Shown here piece after piece: positions 7,535-16,346 of a stretch of DNA of 33,723 nucleotides. Source of the stretch: an uncultured Prevotella sp. GTDB lineage: Bacteria > Bacteroidota > Bacteroidia > Bacteroidales > Bacteroidaceae. Made by a program: the position numbers and the translations under genes. The notes below the pieces were generated by a model. The model saw nothing but the letters and a program-made list of their open reading frames with translations. It did not search any database and had not been told where the DNA came from. The stretch covers positions 1 to 33,723 of the forward strand of contig CAKQEI010000021.1 in NCBI GenBank assembly GCA_934230115.1. Reading direction: 5' to 3'. Position 1 is the first letter of the stretch; every line of letters begins with the position of its first letter.

Positions 7535-8875
7535 TTATTCCATCAGCAATTTGCGTTCCGCCTCGTCCACTCTCTCAAAGTGGAACTCCGCCAATGTCTG
7601 GTCCATCAGTTCTGCGATTCGGTCGTTGCACAGATTGCCCATAGAGCCTTCGTGAGTGTGGTGAATGTTGTGGTCGGCATGGAAGGTGCCGTTCTCAATC
7701 TCCATGCCCACCTGCTTGTAGGCATCGCGGAATGGAGTGCCCGAAGCAGCAAGGCGGTTCACCTCTTCTACAGAGAACATCGGGTCGTACATCGGGTTGT
7801 CGAGAATATGCTCGTTCACCTCAATGCGCTCGATGATGTAGGCAGCCATGGCGAGGCAGTCCTTCAGTTCGGCAAAGGCAGGCAGGAACACCTCCTTGAT
7901 AATCTGAAGGTCGCGGAAATAGCCAGTAGGCAGATTGTTCATGATGAGCTGAATCTGTGTTGGCAGACTCTGCAACTTGTTGGCCTTAGCGCGTATCAGC
8001 TCAAATACGTCGGGGTTTTTCTTGTGTGGCATGATAGAGGAGCCTGTGGTGCATTCCTTTGGCAGTTTCACAAAGGCAAAGTTCTGGCTGTTGAACATGC
8101 AGGCGTCGAAAGCCAACTTAGCCACGGTGCCAGCCACAGAGGCAAGTGCAAACGCCACATTGCGCTCCATCTTGCCGCGTCCCATCTGAGCGTAAACCAC
8201 ATTATAGTCCATCGAGTCGAAACCAAGCAGTCGGGTTGTCATTTCGCGGTTCAAGGGGAACGACGAACCGTAGCCGGCAGCCGAGCCAAGCGGGTTGCGG
8301 TTGGTCATGCGGTAGGCAGCAAGCAGGAAGAGCATGTCGTCGGCAAGCGACTCTGCATGAGCGCCAAACCACAGGCCGAAGGAACTCGGCATGGCTATCT
8401 GCAAATGTGTGTAGCCAGGCATGAGCACAGCCTTATATTGCTCGCTCTTCTTCTGTAGCTCGCGGAATAGAGCATCGGTAGCCTCAACCACCTCGCGCAG
8501 TTCATGGCGTGTGAAAAGCTTAAGGTCGACAAGCACCTGGTCGTTTCTTGAGCGTCCGGAGTGAATCTTCTTGCCCATGTCGCCCAGTCGGCGTGTGAGC
8601 ATCAGTTCCACTTGTGAGTGAACATCCTCCACGCCCTCTTCGATGGTGAAAGTGCCTTGCTCGCACTCAGCGTAGATGTTCTTCAGTTCAGCCAAGAGCT
8701 GTCGCAGCTCGTCTTTCTGCATGAGCCCTATCGACTCCAGCATAGTGATGTGTGCCATGGAGCCAAGCACATCGTACTTGGCGAGATAAATGTCGAGTTC
8801 ACGGTCGCGTCCCACTGTGAAACGCTCAATCTCCTCGTTTACGGAGAAATTCTTTTCCCAAAGTTTGCTTGCCAT
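7535..8875 (-). CDS. argH: Argininosuccinate lyase
   Basis: This 446-residue cytoplasmic enzyme carries out the last step of arginine synthesis, splitting argininosuccinate into arginine and fumarate. It has the fumarase/aspartase superfamily fold. Visible landmarks are SGRSRNDQ at 106-113, the catalytic-region GYTHLQ at 154-159 (His157), and the signature GSSIMPHKKNP at 278-288 with the catalytic serine loop. The length is normal (450-460 is usual) and no key residue is missing. It is the third gene of a same-strand cluster after pyrE and an SRPBCC gene, but a 120-bp gap with a 24-bp-arm hairpin separates it from them. It may therefore be transcribed partly on its own. Confidence 0.97.
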   Translation of the reverse strand: MASKLWEKNFSVNEEIERFTVGRDRELDIYLAKYDVLGSMAHITMLESIGLMQKDELRQLLAELKNIYAECEQGTFTIEEGVEDVHSQVELMLTRRLGDMGKKIHSGRSRNDQVLVDLKLFTRHELREVVEATDALFRELQKKSEQYKAVLMPGYTHLQIAMPSSFGLWFGAHAESLADDMLFLLAAYRMTNRNPLGSAAGYGSSFPLNREMTTRLLGFDSMDYNVVYAQMGRGKMERNVAFALASVAGTVAKLAFDACMFNSQNFAFVKLPKECTTGSSIMPHKKNPDVFELIRAKANKLQSLPTQIQLIMNNLPTGYFRDLQIIKEVFLPAFAELKDCLAMAAYIIERIEVNEHILDNPMYDPMFSVEEVNRLAASGTPFRDAYKQVGMEIENGTFHADHNIHHTHEGSMGNLCNDRIAELMDQTLAEFHFERVDEAERKLLME

Positions 8876-8922
8876 AGTTTAAAATTTAAAAACGGAGTGA
8901 TTTTGTAGACAAGGAGCCAAGA

Positions 8923-8979
8923 AGTAGGAAGTAAAGAAGTTCTTGCAAGCAAGCGGCAAGAACTTCTTTACTTCCTACT
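8923..8979. other. Perfect 24-bp-arm hairpin upstream of argH
   Basis: The left arm 8923-8946 and right arm 8956-8979 are exact reverse complements over 24 bp with a nine-base loop (8947-8955). It begins 17 bp past the SRPBCC stop on the minus strand and about 48 bp before the argH start. There is no T-tract on the minus strand, so it is more likely an RNA-stability or attenuation structure than a simple terminator. The purine/pyrimidine-rich arms (GAAGT/ACTTC) resemble dispersed inverted repeats of this lineage. Confidence 0.85.
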
Positions 8980-8995
8980 CCTTAACTTCTTATTA

Positions 8996-9448
8996 TTAGT
9001 TATACTGAATCATTTGCAATACGTCGGCAATCTTCTCAATGCCCTCGCTGAGTGGTTTCTTCACCATCTGCTTGATAAACGGGTTGAGGTCGGCCTTGAT
9101 TGTGAGCTTCATCTTGCACGAAGTGGTGGTCACGGGCAGCAGCTGGATCCAGAAGTTGAAAGGCACCGGGCTCTGCTCGGTTTCAAACTTAATGCACTTA
9201 GGTTCCTCTCGGTCTACTACCTTCAAGCGAATAGTTCCCACTGGCGGCACGTTCACCGTGAGCGAGTCCTGGTCGAACTGCAAGTCCTTGATGGCCTCAG
9301 CCTGCTTGCGTGCCTCCTCGGGCATGTTGTCCTTCATCAGCTCGTAGCGTTCCTTGAGAGTCTTAAGGTTGCTAAGGTCGCTCAGTTTGTCGTACACGTT
9401 CTGTTGAGGATATGGAATCTGTCGTATTGAACTTTCGAATGTACTCAT
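8996..9448 (-). CDS. SRPBCC (START-like) family protein
   Basis: A 150-residue cytoplasmic protein with no signal peptide. The opening (ESSIRQIPYPQQNVYDKLSDLSNL) and the rest of the chain follow the helix-grip pattern of polyketide-cyclase/START-like proteins, which bind hydrophobic ligands in a deep cleft. A central PPVGTIRLKVVDREEPKCIKFE strand pair is visible, then the long C-terminal helix (MVKKPLSEGIEKIADVLQMI) expected of the fold. Ligand and role are unknown. It lies 27 bp after pyrE and is very probably co-transcribed with it. From memory this pyrE - SRPBCC - argH order recurs in Bacteroidales, which hints at a link with nucleotide or arginine metabolism but proves none. Confidence 0.8.
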   Translation of the reverse strand: MSTFESSIRQIPYPQQNVYDKLSDLSNLKTLKERYELMKDNMPEEARKQAEAIKDLQFDQDSLTVNVPPVGTIRLKVVDREEPKCIKFETEQSPVPFNFWIQLLPVTTTSCKMKLTIKADLNPFIKQMVKKPLSEGIEKIADVLQMIQYN

Positions 9449-9475
9449 TTCTTATTCTCTTCGCTGTATAAAGAT

Positions 9476-10108
9476 TTATTTCTTCCAGTTAGCCGGGTCC
9501 TTGCGCCATTCAGCGAGCACCTCAAGGTCTTCCTTCTTTATGTAGCCAGTCTCGGCGGCAATAGCTGTGGTGTGCTCATAGTCGGAGAGGGTCACGAGGC
9601 GCACGTTGGCAGCCTTGAAAGCCTCCTCAGCCACAGGGAATCCATAGGTGTAGCTTGCCACCATGCCCACAACCTCGTAGCCAGCCTTGCGCAGAGCGTC
9701 GACAGCCTTGAGCGAAGAGCCGCCGGTAGAGATAAGGTCCTCTACAACCACAACCTTTGCTCCCTCGGGAATGGTGCCCTCAATCTGGTTGCCCATGCCA
9801 TGATCCTTCGGCTTCGGACGCACGTAGCAGTAGGGGAGAAGCAGCTCGTCGGCAACAAGAGCTCCCTGTGCGATAGCTCCAGTAGCAACACCAGCCACGG
9901 CATTTGCCTCGGGGAATTCCTCGTGGATGAGGTGTACCAACTCCTGCTTAACGAAAGAGCGCAGCTCGGGATAAGCCAAAGTCTTGCGGTTGTCGGTATA
10001 GATAGGCGATTTCCAGCCCGAAGCCCATGTGAAAGGGTCGTTTGGCTGAAGCTTGATAGCCTTTACTTCAAGAAGTTTTGATGCAAAAATCTTTTTCAGT
10101 GTACTCAT
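9476..10108 (-). CDS. pyrE: Orotate phosphoribosyltransferase
   Basis: PyrE joins orotate to PRPP to make OMP in pyrimidine synthesis. The correct start is the ATG at 10108, giving 210 residues (MSTLKKIFASKLLEVKAIKL). The open frame continues 40 codons upstream, but that stretch is hydrophobic, unlike PyrE, and overlaps the promoter core at 10149-10156. The PRPP-binding loop VVVVEDLISTGGSS is at about 119-132. The catalytic RPKPKDHGMGNQIEG loop with conserved Arg/Lys is at about 97-111. Length is normal for the family. It heads a cluster with the SRPBCC gene and argH, and diverges from the SusC operon across a 414-bp gap. Confidence 0.96.
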   Translation of the reverse strand: MSTLKKIFASKLLEVKAIKLQPNDPFTWASGWKSPIYTDNRKTLAYPELRSFVKQELVHLIHEEFPEANAVAGVATGAIAQGALVADELLLPYCYVRPKPKDHGMGNQIEGTIPEGAKVVVVEDLISTGGSSLKAVDALRKAGYEVVGMVASYTYGFPVAEEAFKAANVRLVTLSDYEHTTAIAAETGYIKKEDLEVLAEWRKDPANWKK

Positions 10109-10148
10109 AGTTATAATTGTTTTAAAATGTTTGTATTCTATAACAATG

Positions 10149-10156
10149 CAAATGTA
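10149..10156 (-). promoter_or_regulatory. Promoter -7 element for pyrE
   Basis: CAAATGTA on the plus strand reads TACATTTG on the minus strand, a full match to TAnnTTTG, 40 bp upstream of the chosen pyrE ATG. It supports the shorter start, since the longer frame would begin upstream of the promoter. I see no good -33 partner. Confidence 0.6.
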
Positions 10157-10317
10157 GGCAAAAAAAGCGAGATAGCCCACATTTTGGACAATAATTAAGA
10201 TTTGTAGCAGTTCTTTATTATGGCTCATCTGATATTTTGAATGAAGTAAACTGGTTCTATAATCCTATAGTATTATATACGTTGAACGGCTTCGAAATTA
10301 AAAATCTGTTAAATGAA

Positions 10318-10348
10318 TTGTTTGTTACATGGAATATTTGTACTTTTG
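10318..10348 (+). promoter_or_regulatory. Promoter of the SusC operon, with long leader
   Basis: TTG (10318-10320), a 20-bp spacer, then TACTTTTG (10341-10348) is a textbook Bacteroidetes promoter. It predicts transcription starting near 10355 and a leader of about 165 nt before the SusC ATG at 10523. The leader is A/C-rich with little G and no obvious hairpin, so post-transcriptional control by a small RNA or RNA-binding protein is possible but not shown. Confidence 0.75.
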
Positions 10349-10522
10349 CAGTTACTAAAACAAAGAACAATCATACCGTCTAAATCCTAAAACAATTCAG
10401 ATGCTGCAACAGCAAAAGTGTGAAATCTACAATATTCTTTGCATAAAAACACCCTAAAGATACAAAAAACAAGCCCCCTAAACGTACAAAAAGAAACAAT
10501 CTTATAATAATTATCAATAGCA

Positions 10523-13500
10523 ATGAAATCTAACATCAATCAAATCGTTGAGAAGATGATGGGCAAGCGAAGCGTAGCTGCGTTGTCGCTCGTCGCTTCC
10601 ATGTCGATGGTTGGCTATGCAGCAGACAAGGCTCCAGCCTCGCCTGTCGGTTCGGCAAACCGTCTGACGGAAAGTTTGGCACAGGATGCCAATGGTGTAG
10701 TGAAAGGTACTGTTGTCGACAAGCAGGGCGAACCGCTTATCGGCGTGAGCGTGAAGGTGGTGGGCACTAAGGAAGTGACCGTTACCGACATAGATGGTAA
10801 CTTTACTATCAAGGCACGTCCTGGACAGGAGCTCGAACTCTCCTACATGGGTTATGCTCCGCTCAAGGCCAAGGCCAAAGTGGGACAGATGGACCTCACG
10901 ATGCAGGAAGACACTCAGGTGCTCTCGGACGTGGTTGTGACAGCCCTTGGCATCAAGCGTTCGGAGAAGGCTTTGTCGTACAATGTGCAGAAGATGGGTG
11001 GCGAGAACCTTAACGAGGTTAAGAACGCCAACTTCATGAACTCACTCTCGGGCAAGGTGGCAGGTGTCAACATCAATGCCTCTTCAGCCGGTATGGGTGG
11101 TGCCACACGTGTAGTGATGCGTGGTCCGAAGTCTATCTCGCAGAGCAACCAGGCCCTTTACGTAATCGATGGTGTGCCTATCAACAACCGCAACAACGGT
11201 TCTGAGTCAAGCTCTATCTATGCCAGTCAGCCTGGCGGTGAGGGCATCTCCGACATCAACCCCGAGGATATTGAGTCAATATCTGTGCTCTCTGGTCCTG
11301 CTGCTGCCGCCCTTTATGGTTCGGCTGCCGCCCAGGGTGTGATCATGATTACCACAAAGAAGGGCAAGGAAGGCCGCGTGAACGTAGCCATTTCCCACAG
11401 CTCTCAGTTCTCTCGTCCGTTTGTTCATCCTGAGTTCCAGAATAGCTATCTCAACCGTCCTGGCGAAGTTAAGTCATGGGGCGAGAAGGCAGAGTCGGCT
11501 TATGGCTCTTATGACCCAATGGACTTCTTCAACACAGGTTCGAACATACAGAACAACGTGGCTATCACAGCCGGTTCTGACAAGAACCAGACATACTTGT
11601 CGCTCGGCTCAACCAATGCCGACGGTATCATCACCAACAACTCTTACGACCGCTATAATGTGACCTTCCGCAACTCCACATCGATGCTCGACGACAAGCT
11701 CACACTCGACTTCTCGTTCAACTATATCAAGGAGCGCGACAAGAACCTTATGGCACAGGGACAGTACTTCAACCCGCTGCCCGCCCTTTACCTCTTCCCG
11801 CGTGGCGAGAGCTTTGACGCTGTGCGCACATTCGAGATATGGAACGCCTCTCGCGGCATCTACGAGCAGAACTGGAACTTTGGCAACGCTCTGCAGATGC
11901 AGAATCCCTATTGGATTGCAAAGCGCATGAACCGCACCAACGACCGCACACGCTACATGCTCAGCGGCTCTATCAAATACAAGATAACCGACTGGCTCGA
12001 CGTGACCGGACGCTTGCGTTGGGACGACACACGCTCTAAGGCCGAGGACAAGCGCTATGCTTCCACCATCGACCTCTTCGCCCATTCCAAGTATGGATTC
12101 TATGCCTACAACAATGCTGCCGACCGCAACCTCTACGGCGACATCATGGCTAACGTGAACAAGACCATGGGCGACTACTCTGTAGGTGCCAACGTTGGTG
12201 TGTCGCTTTCGCGCACTCACTACTCACAGCACGGCTATCAGGGCGGACTCAAGGCTCCTTCAAATGTGTTTACTCCTAATGCCATCGACTACGGCCAGGT
12301 GACCAACGACAACCGTCCTATCTATGCTGAAAACCGCCATAGCATCAATTCTGCTTTTGCCAACGTGGAGCTTGGATGGCGTTCGATGCTTTATCTCACA
12401 CTCACAGGACGTAACGATTGGGATTCGGCACTTGCCGGCACCACACACGAGTCGTTCTTCTATCCTTCTGTAGGTATGTCGGCTGTCATCTCGCAGATGG
12501 CTAAGATGCCGGAGTGGATCAACTACCTCAAGGTGCGCGGCTCATGGGCATCGGTAGGTTCGGCTATCTCTCCCAACATCTCGTCAGGAGCACGCTACGA
12601 GTACAACCCGGCTTCAGGCACATACAAGACCGTGACATATAAGTTCCCGAAGACATTCTATCCTGAGCGCACCAACTCATGGGAGGCAGGTCTTACAGCA
12701 CGCTTCTTCAACAATGCACTCACATTAGACGTCACTCTCTATCAGTCGAACACAAAGAAGCAGACCTTCCTGCGCTCTATAACAGCAGGCGAGGGCTACG
12801 ACCGCGAGTATATACAGACAGGTAATGTGCGCAACCAGGGTATCGAGCTTTCATTGGGCTACAACAAGACCTGGGGCGACTTCACATGGAATCCTACCTT
12901 CACCTTCTCTGCCAACCGCAACAAGATTATCACTCTCTTCGACGACGTGGCTGAGAGCGACAACTATCTGAAGCAGGGCGGTCTCAATGGTTGCGACATC
13001 ATCCTTAAGGAAGGTGGCACCATGGGCGACGTCTATATGTCAACCGACTTTGCACGCGACGCAGAGGGCAACATCCTTATCGACAACGGCAAGGTGAAGC
13101 AGGTGAACCTCGACAACCCTCAGTATCGTGGCAGCGTGTTGCCTAAGGCCAACCTTGGTTTCAGCAACGAGTTCTCATGGAAGGGATTTAACCTCGGATT
13201 CCTCATCACAGCACGTCTGGGCGGTATCTGCATGTCGCAGACACAGGCCATCCTCGACAACTATGGTGTGTCGAAGGCATCGGCTGTAGCTCGCGACAAT
13301 GGCGGCATTCCAGTAAACACGGGTAAGATATCAGCCGAAAACTACTACTCGGTAGTGGGTGGCGACAACCCTATCTGGTCTGAGTACATCTATTCTGCCA
13401 CCAACGTGCGCTTGCAGGAGGCACACATCAGCTACACTCTGCCACGCTCTATCGTGGGCAAGATGGGTGTGACACTCGGCCTTACAGCAAGCAACCTCTT

Positions 13501-13630
13501 CATGATTTACAACAAGGCTCCGTTCGATCCTGAGTCAACAGCCTCTACAGGCACCTACTATCAGGGCTTCGACTACTTCATGCAGCCAAGTCTGCGCTCG
13601 TTGGGCTTCAGCGTGAAGGTGAACTTCTAA
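10523..13630 (+). CDS. SusC-like TonB-dependent glycan transporter
   Basis: A 1035-residue outer-membrane barrel. The signal peptide ends near Ala33. A carboxypeptidase-regulatory-like beta-domain (about 59-135, opening VVKGTVVDKQGEPLIGVSVK) precedes a TonB-box-like DVVVTALG (about 137-144), then the plug domain (to about 280, with VAGVNINA, YVIDGVPINN and GVIMITTKKGKEGR). The barrel ends in an aromatic residue (SLGFSVKVNF). It should form the SusCD pair with the next gene and import oligosaccharides using TonB energy. No N-terminal STN domain is present, so it is not the type that signals to an anti-sigma factor. It is first in a five-gene operon. Confidence 0.95.
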   Translation: MKSNINQIVEKMMGKRSVAALSLVASMSMVGYAADKAPASPVGSANRLTESLAQDANGVVKGTVVDKQGEPLIGVSVKVVGTKEVTVTDIDGNFTIKARPGQELELSYMGYAPLKAKAKVGQMDLTMQEDTQVLSDVVVTALGIKRSEKALSYNVQKMGGENLNEVKNANFMNSLSGKVAGVNINASSAGMGGATRVVMRGPKSISQSNQALYVIDGVPINNRNNGSESSSIYASQPGGEGISDINPEDIESISVLSGPAAAALYGSAAAQGVIMITTKKGKEGRVNVAISHSSQFSRPFVHPEFQNSYLNRPGEVKSWGEKAESAYGSYDPMDFFNTGSNIQNNVAITAGSDKNQTYLSLGSTNADGIITNNSYDRYNVTFRNSTSMLDDKLTLDFSFNYIKERDKNLMAQGQYFNPLPALYLFPRGESFDAVRTFEIWNASRGIYEQNWNFGNALQMQNPYWIAKRMNRTNDRTRYMLSGSIKYKITDWLDVTGRLRWDDTRSKAEDKRYASTIDLFAHSKYGFYAYNNAADRNLYGDIMANVNKTMGDYSVGANVGVSLSRTHYSQHGYQGGLKAPSNVFTPNAIDYGQVTNDNRPIYAENRHSINSAFANVELGWRSMLYLTLTGRNDWDSALAGTTHESFFYPSVGMSAVISQMAKMPEWINYLKVRGSWASVGSAISPNISSGARYEYNPASGTYKTVTYKFPKTFYPERTNSWEAGLTARFFNNALTLDVTLYQSNTKKQTFLRSITAGEGYDREYIQTGNVRNQGIELSLGYNKTWGDFTWNPTFTFSANRNKIITLFDDVAESDNYLKQGGLNGCDIILKEGGTMGDVYMSTDFARDAEGNILIDNGKVKQVNLDNPQYRGSVLPKANLGFSNEFSWKGFNLGFLITARLGGICMSQTQAILDNYGVSKASAVARDNGGIPVNTGKISAENYYSVVGGDNPIWSEYIYSATNVRLQEAHISYTLPRSIVGKMGVTLGLTASNLFMIYNKAPFDPESTASTGTYYQGFDYFMQPSLRSLGFSVKVNF

Positions 13631-13685
13631 GTTGTAATCCGTAATTTAATATATATATAATGTATAATTAATTTATACTGTAGAA

Positions 13686-15248
13686 ATGAAAACTAACTTA
13701 TCACATATATCAGGCATGTTCCTTCTTGGAGCGGCATGTCTGCTTGGTGCCGGATCGCTCACTTCATGCACCGACGGTTTCGATAGCGCAAACCGTCCTG
13801 GCAACAAGATCGACGGCGAGGAAATCAACCGCGACAACTATGCTGTCGGCGCATTCCTCATACAGCTCCAGAATGAGGCTTATCCTGAGCAGGAGAACAC
13901 CTACCAGATGAACCAGGACCTTATCGGCAACTATCTCGGACGTTTCATGACCTATGCCAACAACGGTTTCGCAGGCAAGAACTTCGCTTTGTTCAATGCC
14001 CCGAATGGTTGGGTGCGTTATCCGTTTGCTGATAGCACACCAAAGGTGGTTTCGGCATTCAAGGAGGTGGAGCGTATCTCTGGCGGTGAGGGCATTAACT
14101 ACGCATGGGCCCTTATCCTGCGTGCGCAGAGTTTCCAGCGTCTTACCGACATGTACGGTCCGTTCCCTATCGGAGCTGAGGAGGATGCCAACGCCTACAG
14201 CTCTCAGGAGACAGTATACCACTCGCTCATAGCCGACCTCAACAAGGCCATCAGCATTCTCAAGCCTCTTGTGGCAGCCGACCCGAAGCTCACAGTCAAC
14301 GAGGAGACCGACCACGTGTATGGCGGCAAGTTTGCCAACTGGCTCAAGTATGCCAACTCTCTAAAGCTGCGCATGGCTGTGCGTATGCGCTATGCCGACC
14401 CTGCATTTGCCAAGCAATGTGCTGAGGAGGCTGTGGCCGACGGAGTGATCACCGACAACAGCGAGAACCTTTGCATCACCTATACTCCCAACGGACAGTA
14501 CAAGACTTCGGTGGAGTGGGGCGACTCGCGTGCATGTGCCGACATAGAGACCTTTATGAACGGCTACAAGGACCCGCGCATCACAGCTTATTTCAAGCCT
14601 TCTGCCACAAAGGGCGACCGCGAGATTATCGGATGTCTTGCTGGTGCCAACATTGGCAATAAGAATACTGCCGACGCTATCTATTCGGCTGCCAACGTGT
14701 CGAGCAACACTCGCGGCGTGTGGATGTCGGCTTCTGAGGTGACCTTCCTCCGTGCAGAGGGCGCTCTTGCAGGCTGGAACGGAATGGGTGGCACAGTAGG
14801 CGAACTCTACAACAAGGCTGTTGAACTCTCGTTTGAGCAGTGGGGTGTGAGTGGAGCCGACAAGTATCTTGCCGACGACACTTCAAAGCAGGCCGACTAT
14901 GTTGATGCCGATGGTGGCTATGGCAAGTCGATGTCGCATGTGTCGGACATCACCATCAAGTGGGACGACAATGCTACAGCCGAGCAGAAGCTCGAGCGTC
15001 TTATGACACAGAAGTGGATTGCTCTCTTCCCCGACGGTCAGGAGGCTTGGAGCGAGATACGCCGCACTGGTTATCCTAAGGTGTTCCCTACGGCACAGTC
15101 AAACGGCTCTTCGCTCTATGTGCCCAACCGCATACCGTTCGACAACGAGGAGATTGTGAACAATGCAACCAACTACACCAAGGCTGTGCAGTTGCTCGGC
15201 GGTGCCGACAACTACGAGACCAAGATGTGGTGGCAGAAAAAGAAGTAA
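13686..15248 (+). CDS. SusD-like surface glycan-binding lipoprotein
   Basis: A 520-residue lipoprotein with lipobox Cys28 (LTSC) after a hydrophobic signal. The text matches the SusD-like_2 (SusD/RagB) group: an N-terminal Q-rich helical segment (QLQNEAYPEQENTYQMNQDL), LRAQSFQRLTDMYGPFPI with the TPR-type helix, and WIALFPDGQEAWSEIRRTGYP near the C-terminus, a hallmark of the family. It acts as the hinged lid over the SusC barrel at the cell surface and binds the incoming glycan. It starts 55 bp after the SusC stop. Its closest functional relative, from memory, is BT1043 of B. thetaiotaomicron, which binds N-acetyllactosamine-type sugars. Confidence 0.95.
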   Translation: MKTNLSHISGMFLLGAACLLGAGSLTSCTDGFDSANRPGNKIDGEEINRDNYAVGAFLIQLQNEAYPEQENTYQMNQDLIGNYLGRFMTYANNGFAGKNFALFNAPNGWVRYPFADSTPKVVSAFKEVERISGGEGINYAWALILRAQSFQRLTDMYGPFPIGAEEDANAYSSQETVYHSLIADLNKAISILKPLVAADPKLTVNEETDHVYGGKFANWLKYANSLKLRMAVRMRYADPAFAKQCAEEAVADGVITDNSENLCITYTPNGQYKTSVEWGDSRACADIETFMNGYKDPRITAYFKPSATKGDREIIGCLAGANIGNKNTADAIYSAANVSSNTRGVWMSASEVTFLRAEGALAGWNGMGGTVGELYNKAVELSFEQWGVSGADKYLADDTSKQADYVDADGGYGKSMSHVSDITIKWDDNATAEQKLERLMTQKWIALFPDGQEAWSEIRRTGYPKVFPTAQSNGSSLYVPNRIPFDNEEIVNNATNYTKAVQLLGGADNYETKMWWQKKK

Positions 15249-15285
15249 ACCTAACTTTCTTTCTATTTAAAAACATTAGAAGACA

Positions 15286-16323
15286 ATGAAAAAGATATTC
15301 ATGTATATGTTTGCCTTCGTCGCAGCCATCTCGTCAATGACATCGTGCGACGACTGGACAGACACAGAGATAAAGAATCCTGCCGACCTGACCCACTCCA
15401 ACAAGACAGAGGCTTACTATCAGCAGTTGCGCGAATACAAGAAGACCGACCATCAGGTGGCTTTCGGATGGTTTGGCAACTGGACTGGCACGGGACTCTC
15501 GCTCGAGAACTCGCTCGCAGGATTACCCGACTCAGTAGACTTCGTGTCTATCTGGGGCAACTGGCGCAACCTCTCGATAGAGCAGAAGGCCGACTTGCAG
15601 TTTGTGCAGCAGGTTAAGGGCACACGCGCCCTTATGTGTTTCATCGTGCAGAGTGTAGGCGACCAGCTCACACCAGAGGGCACAGATGCCGCTACATTCT
15701 GGGGCACAGGCGACGAGGCAATAGCCAAGTATGCCAACGCCATTTGCGACTCTATCGACAAGTATGGCTACGATGGTTTCGACTGGGACTATGAGCCTAA
15801 TTATGGTCATCGTGGTGACATCTCTGGTGTTCCCGCCGCCGAGAAGGTGTTTGCCGAGACAATGGCAAAGCGCATTGGTCCTAAGTCGGGCACCAACAAG
15901 CTCTTCGTCATCGACGGTGAGCCACAGAGTGTGAACAAGGAGCTTGGCCCATGCTTCAACTACTTCATCGTGCAGGCCTACAGCTGCTGGGGAGCTGGCG
16001 ATCTTGACAGCCGTCTTAGTTCAACCATCAGCAACTTCGACGGTGTGCTCTCTGCCGAGGAAGTGGCTAAGAAGTATATCGTGACCGAGAACTTCGAGAA
16101 CTTTGCCAAGGCAGGTGGCGTAAAGTTCACCGACCGTCGTGGCAACACCATGCAGAGTCTTGAGGGTATGGCACGCTGGACACCTATGGTCGACGGCAAG
16201 TATGTCGATAAGGCAGGATGTGGCACCTACCACATGGAGTATGAGTACAACGTGTCTGGCTTCGGCACCACATATCCTTATCTGCGCAAGGCCATACAGA
16301 TTCAGAATCCTTCAGTAAAATAA
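15286..16323 (+). CDS. GH18 endo-beta-N-acetylglucosaminidase, lipoprotein
   Basis: A 345-residue lipoprotein (lipobox Cys21, TSC, followed by DDW) holding a single GH18 TIM-barrel. The catalytic DxxDxDxE motif is intact at D163-G-F-D166-W-D168-Y-E170, with E170 as acid/base and D168 assisting the substrate acetamido group. GFGWFGNWTG-like and VDFVSIWGNW segments precede it, as in the BT1044-like group. Such enzymes cut between the two core GlcNAc residues of N-glycans. The acidic residues after the lipid-bearing Cys fit a surface-export signal, so it probably cuts glycoproteins outside the cell. It lacks the extra N-terminal domain of the larger BT3987 type. Chitinase activity is the alternative; context argues for N-glycans. 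Confidence 0.88.
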   Translation: MKKIFMYMFAFVAAISSMTSCDDWTDTEIKNPADLTHSNKTEAYYQQLREYKKTDHQVAFGWFGNWTGTGLSLENSLAGLPDSVDFVSIWGNWRNLSIEQKADLQFVQQVKGTRALMCFIVQSVGDQLTPEGTDAATFWGTGDEAIAKYANAICDSIDKYGYDGFDWDYEPNYGHRGDISGVPAAEKVFAETMAKRIGPKSGTNKLFVIDGEPQSVNKELGPCFNYFIVQAYSCWGAGDLDSRLSSTISNFDGVLSAEEVAKKYIVTENFENFAKAGGVKFTDRRGNTMQSLEGMARWTPMVDGKYVDKAGCGTYHMEYEYNVSGFGTTYPYLRKAIQIQNPSVK

Positions 16324-16346
16324 ATGTTACTTAAGCAAATAAAGCA

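Noticed and set aside
7580..8458. 292-codon plus-strand frame opposite argH
   Set aside because: It lies entirely antisense to a clear argH and has the repetitive valine/leucine/histidine composition typical of a shadow frame.
9476..10228. Longer 250-codon form of pyrE
   Set aside because: The 40 extra codons are hydrophobic, do not match PyrE, and begin upstream of the TACATTTG promoter core at 10156-10149, so the start at 10108 is preferred.
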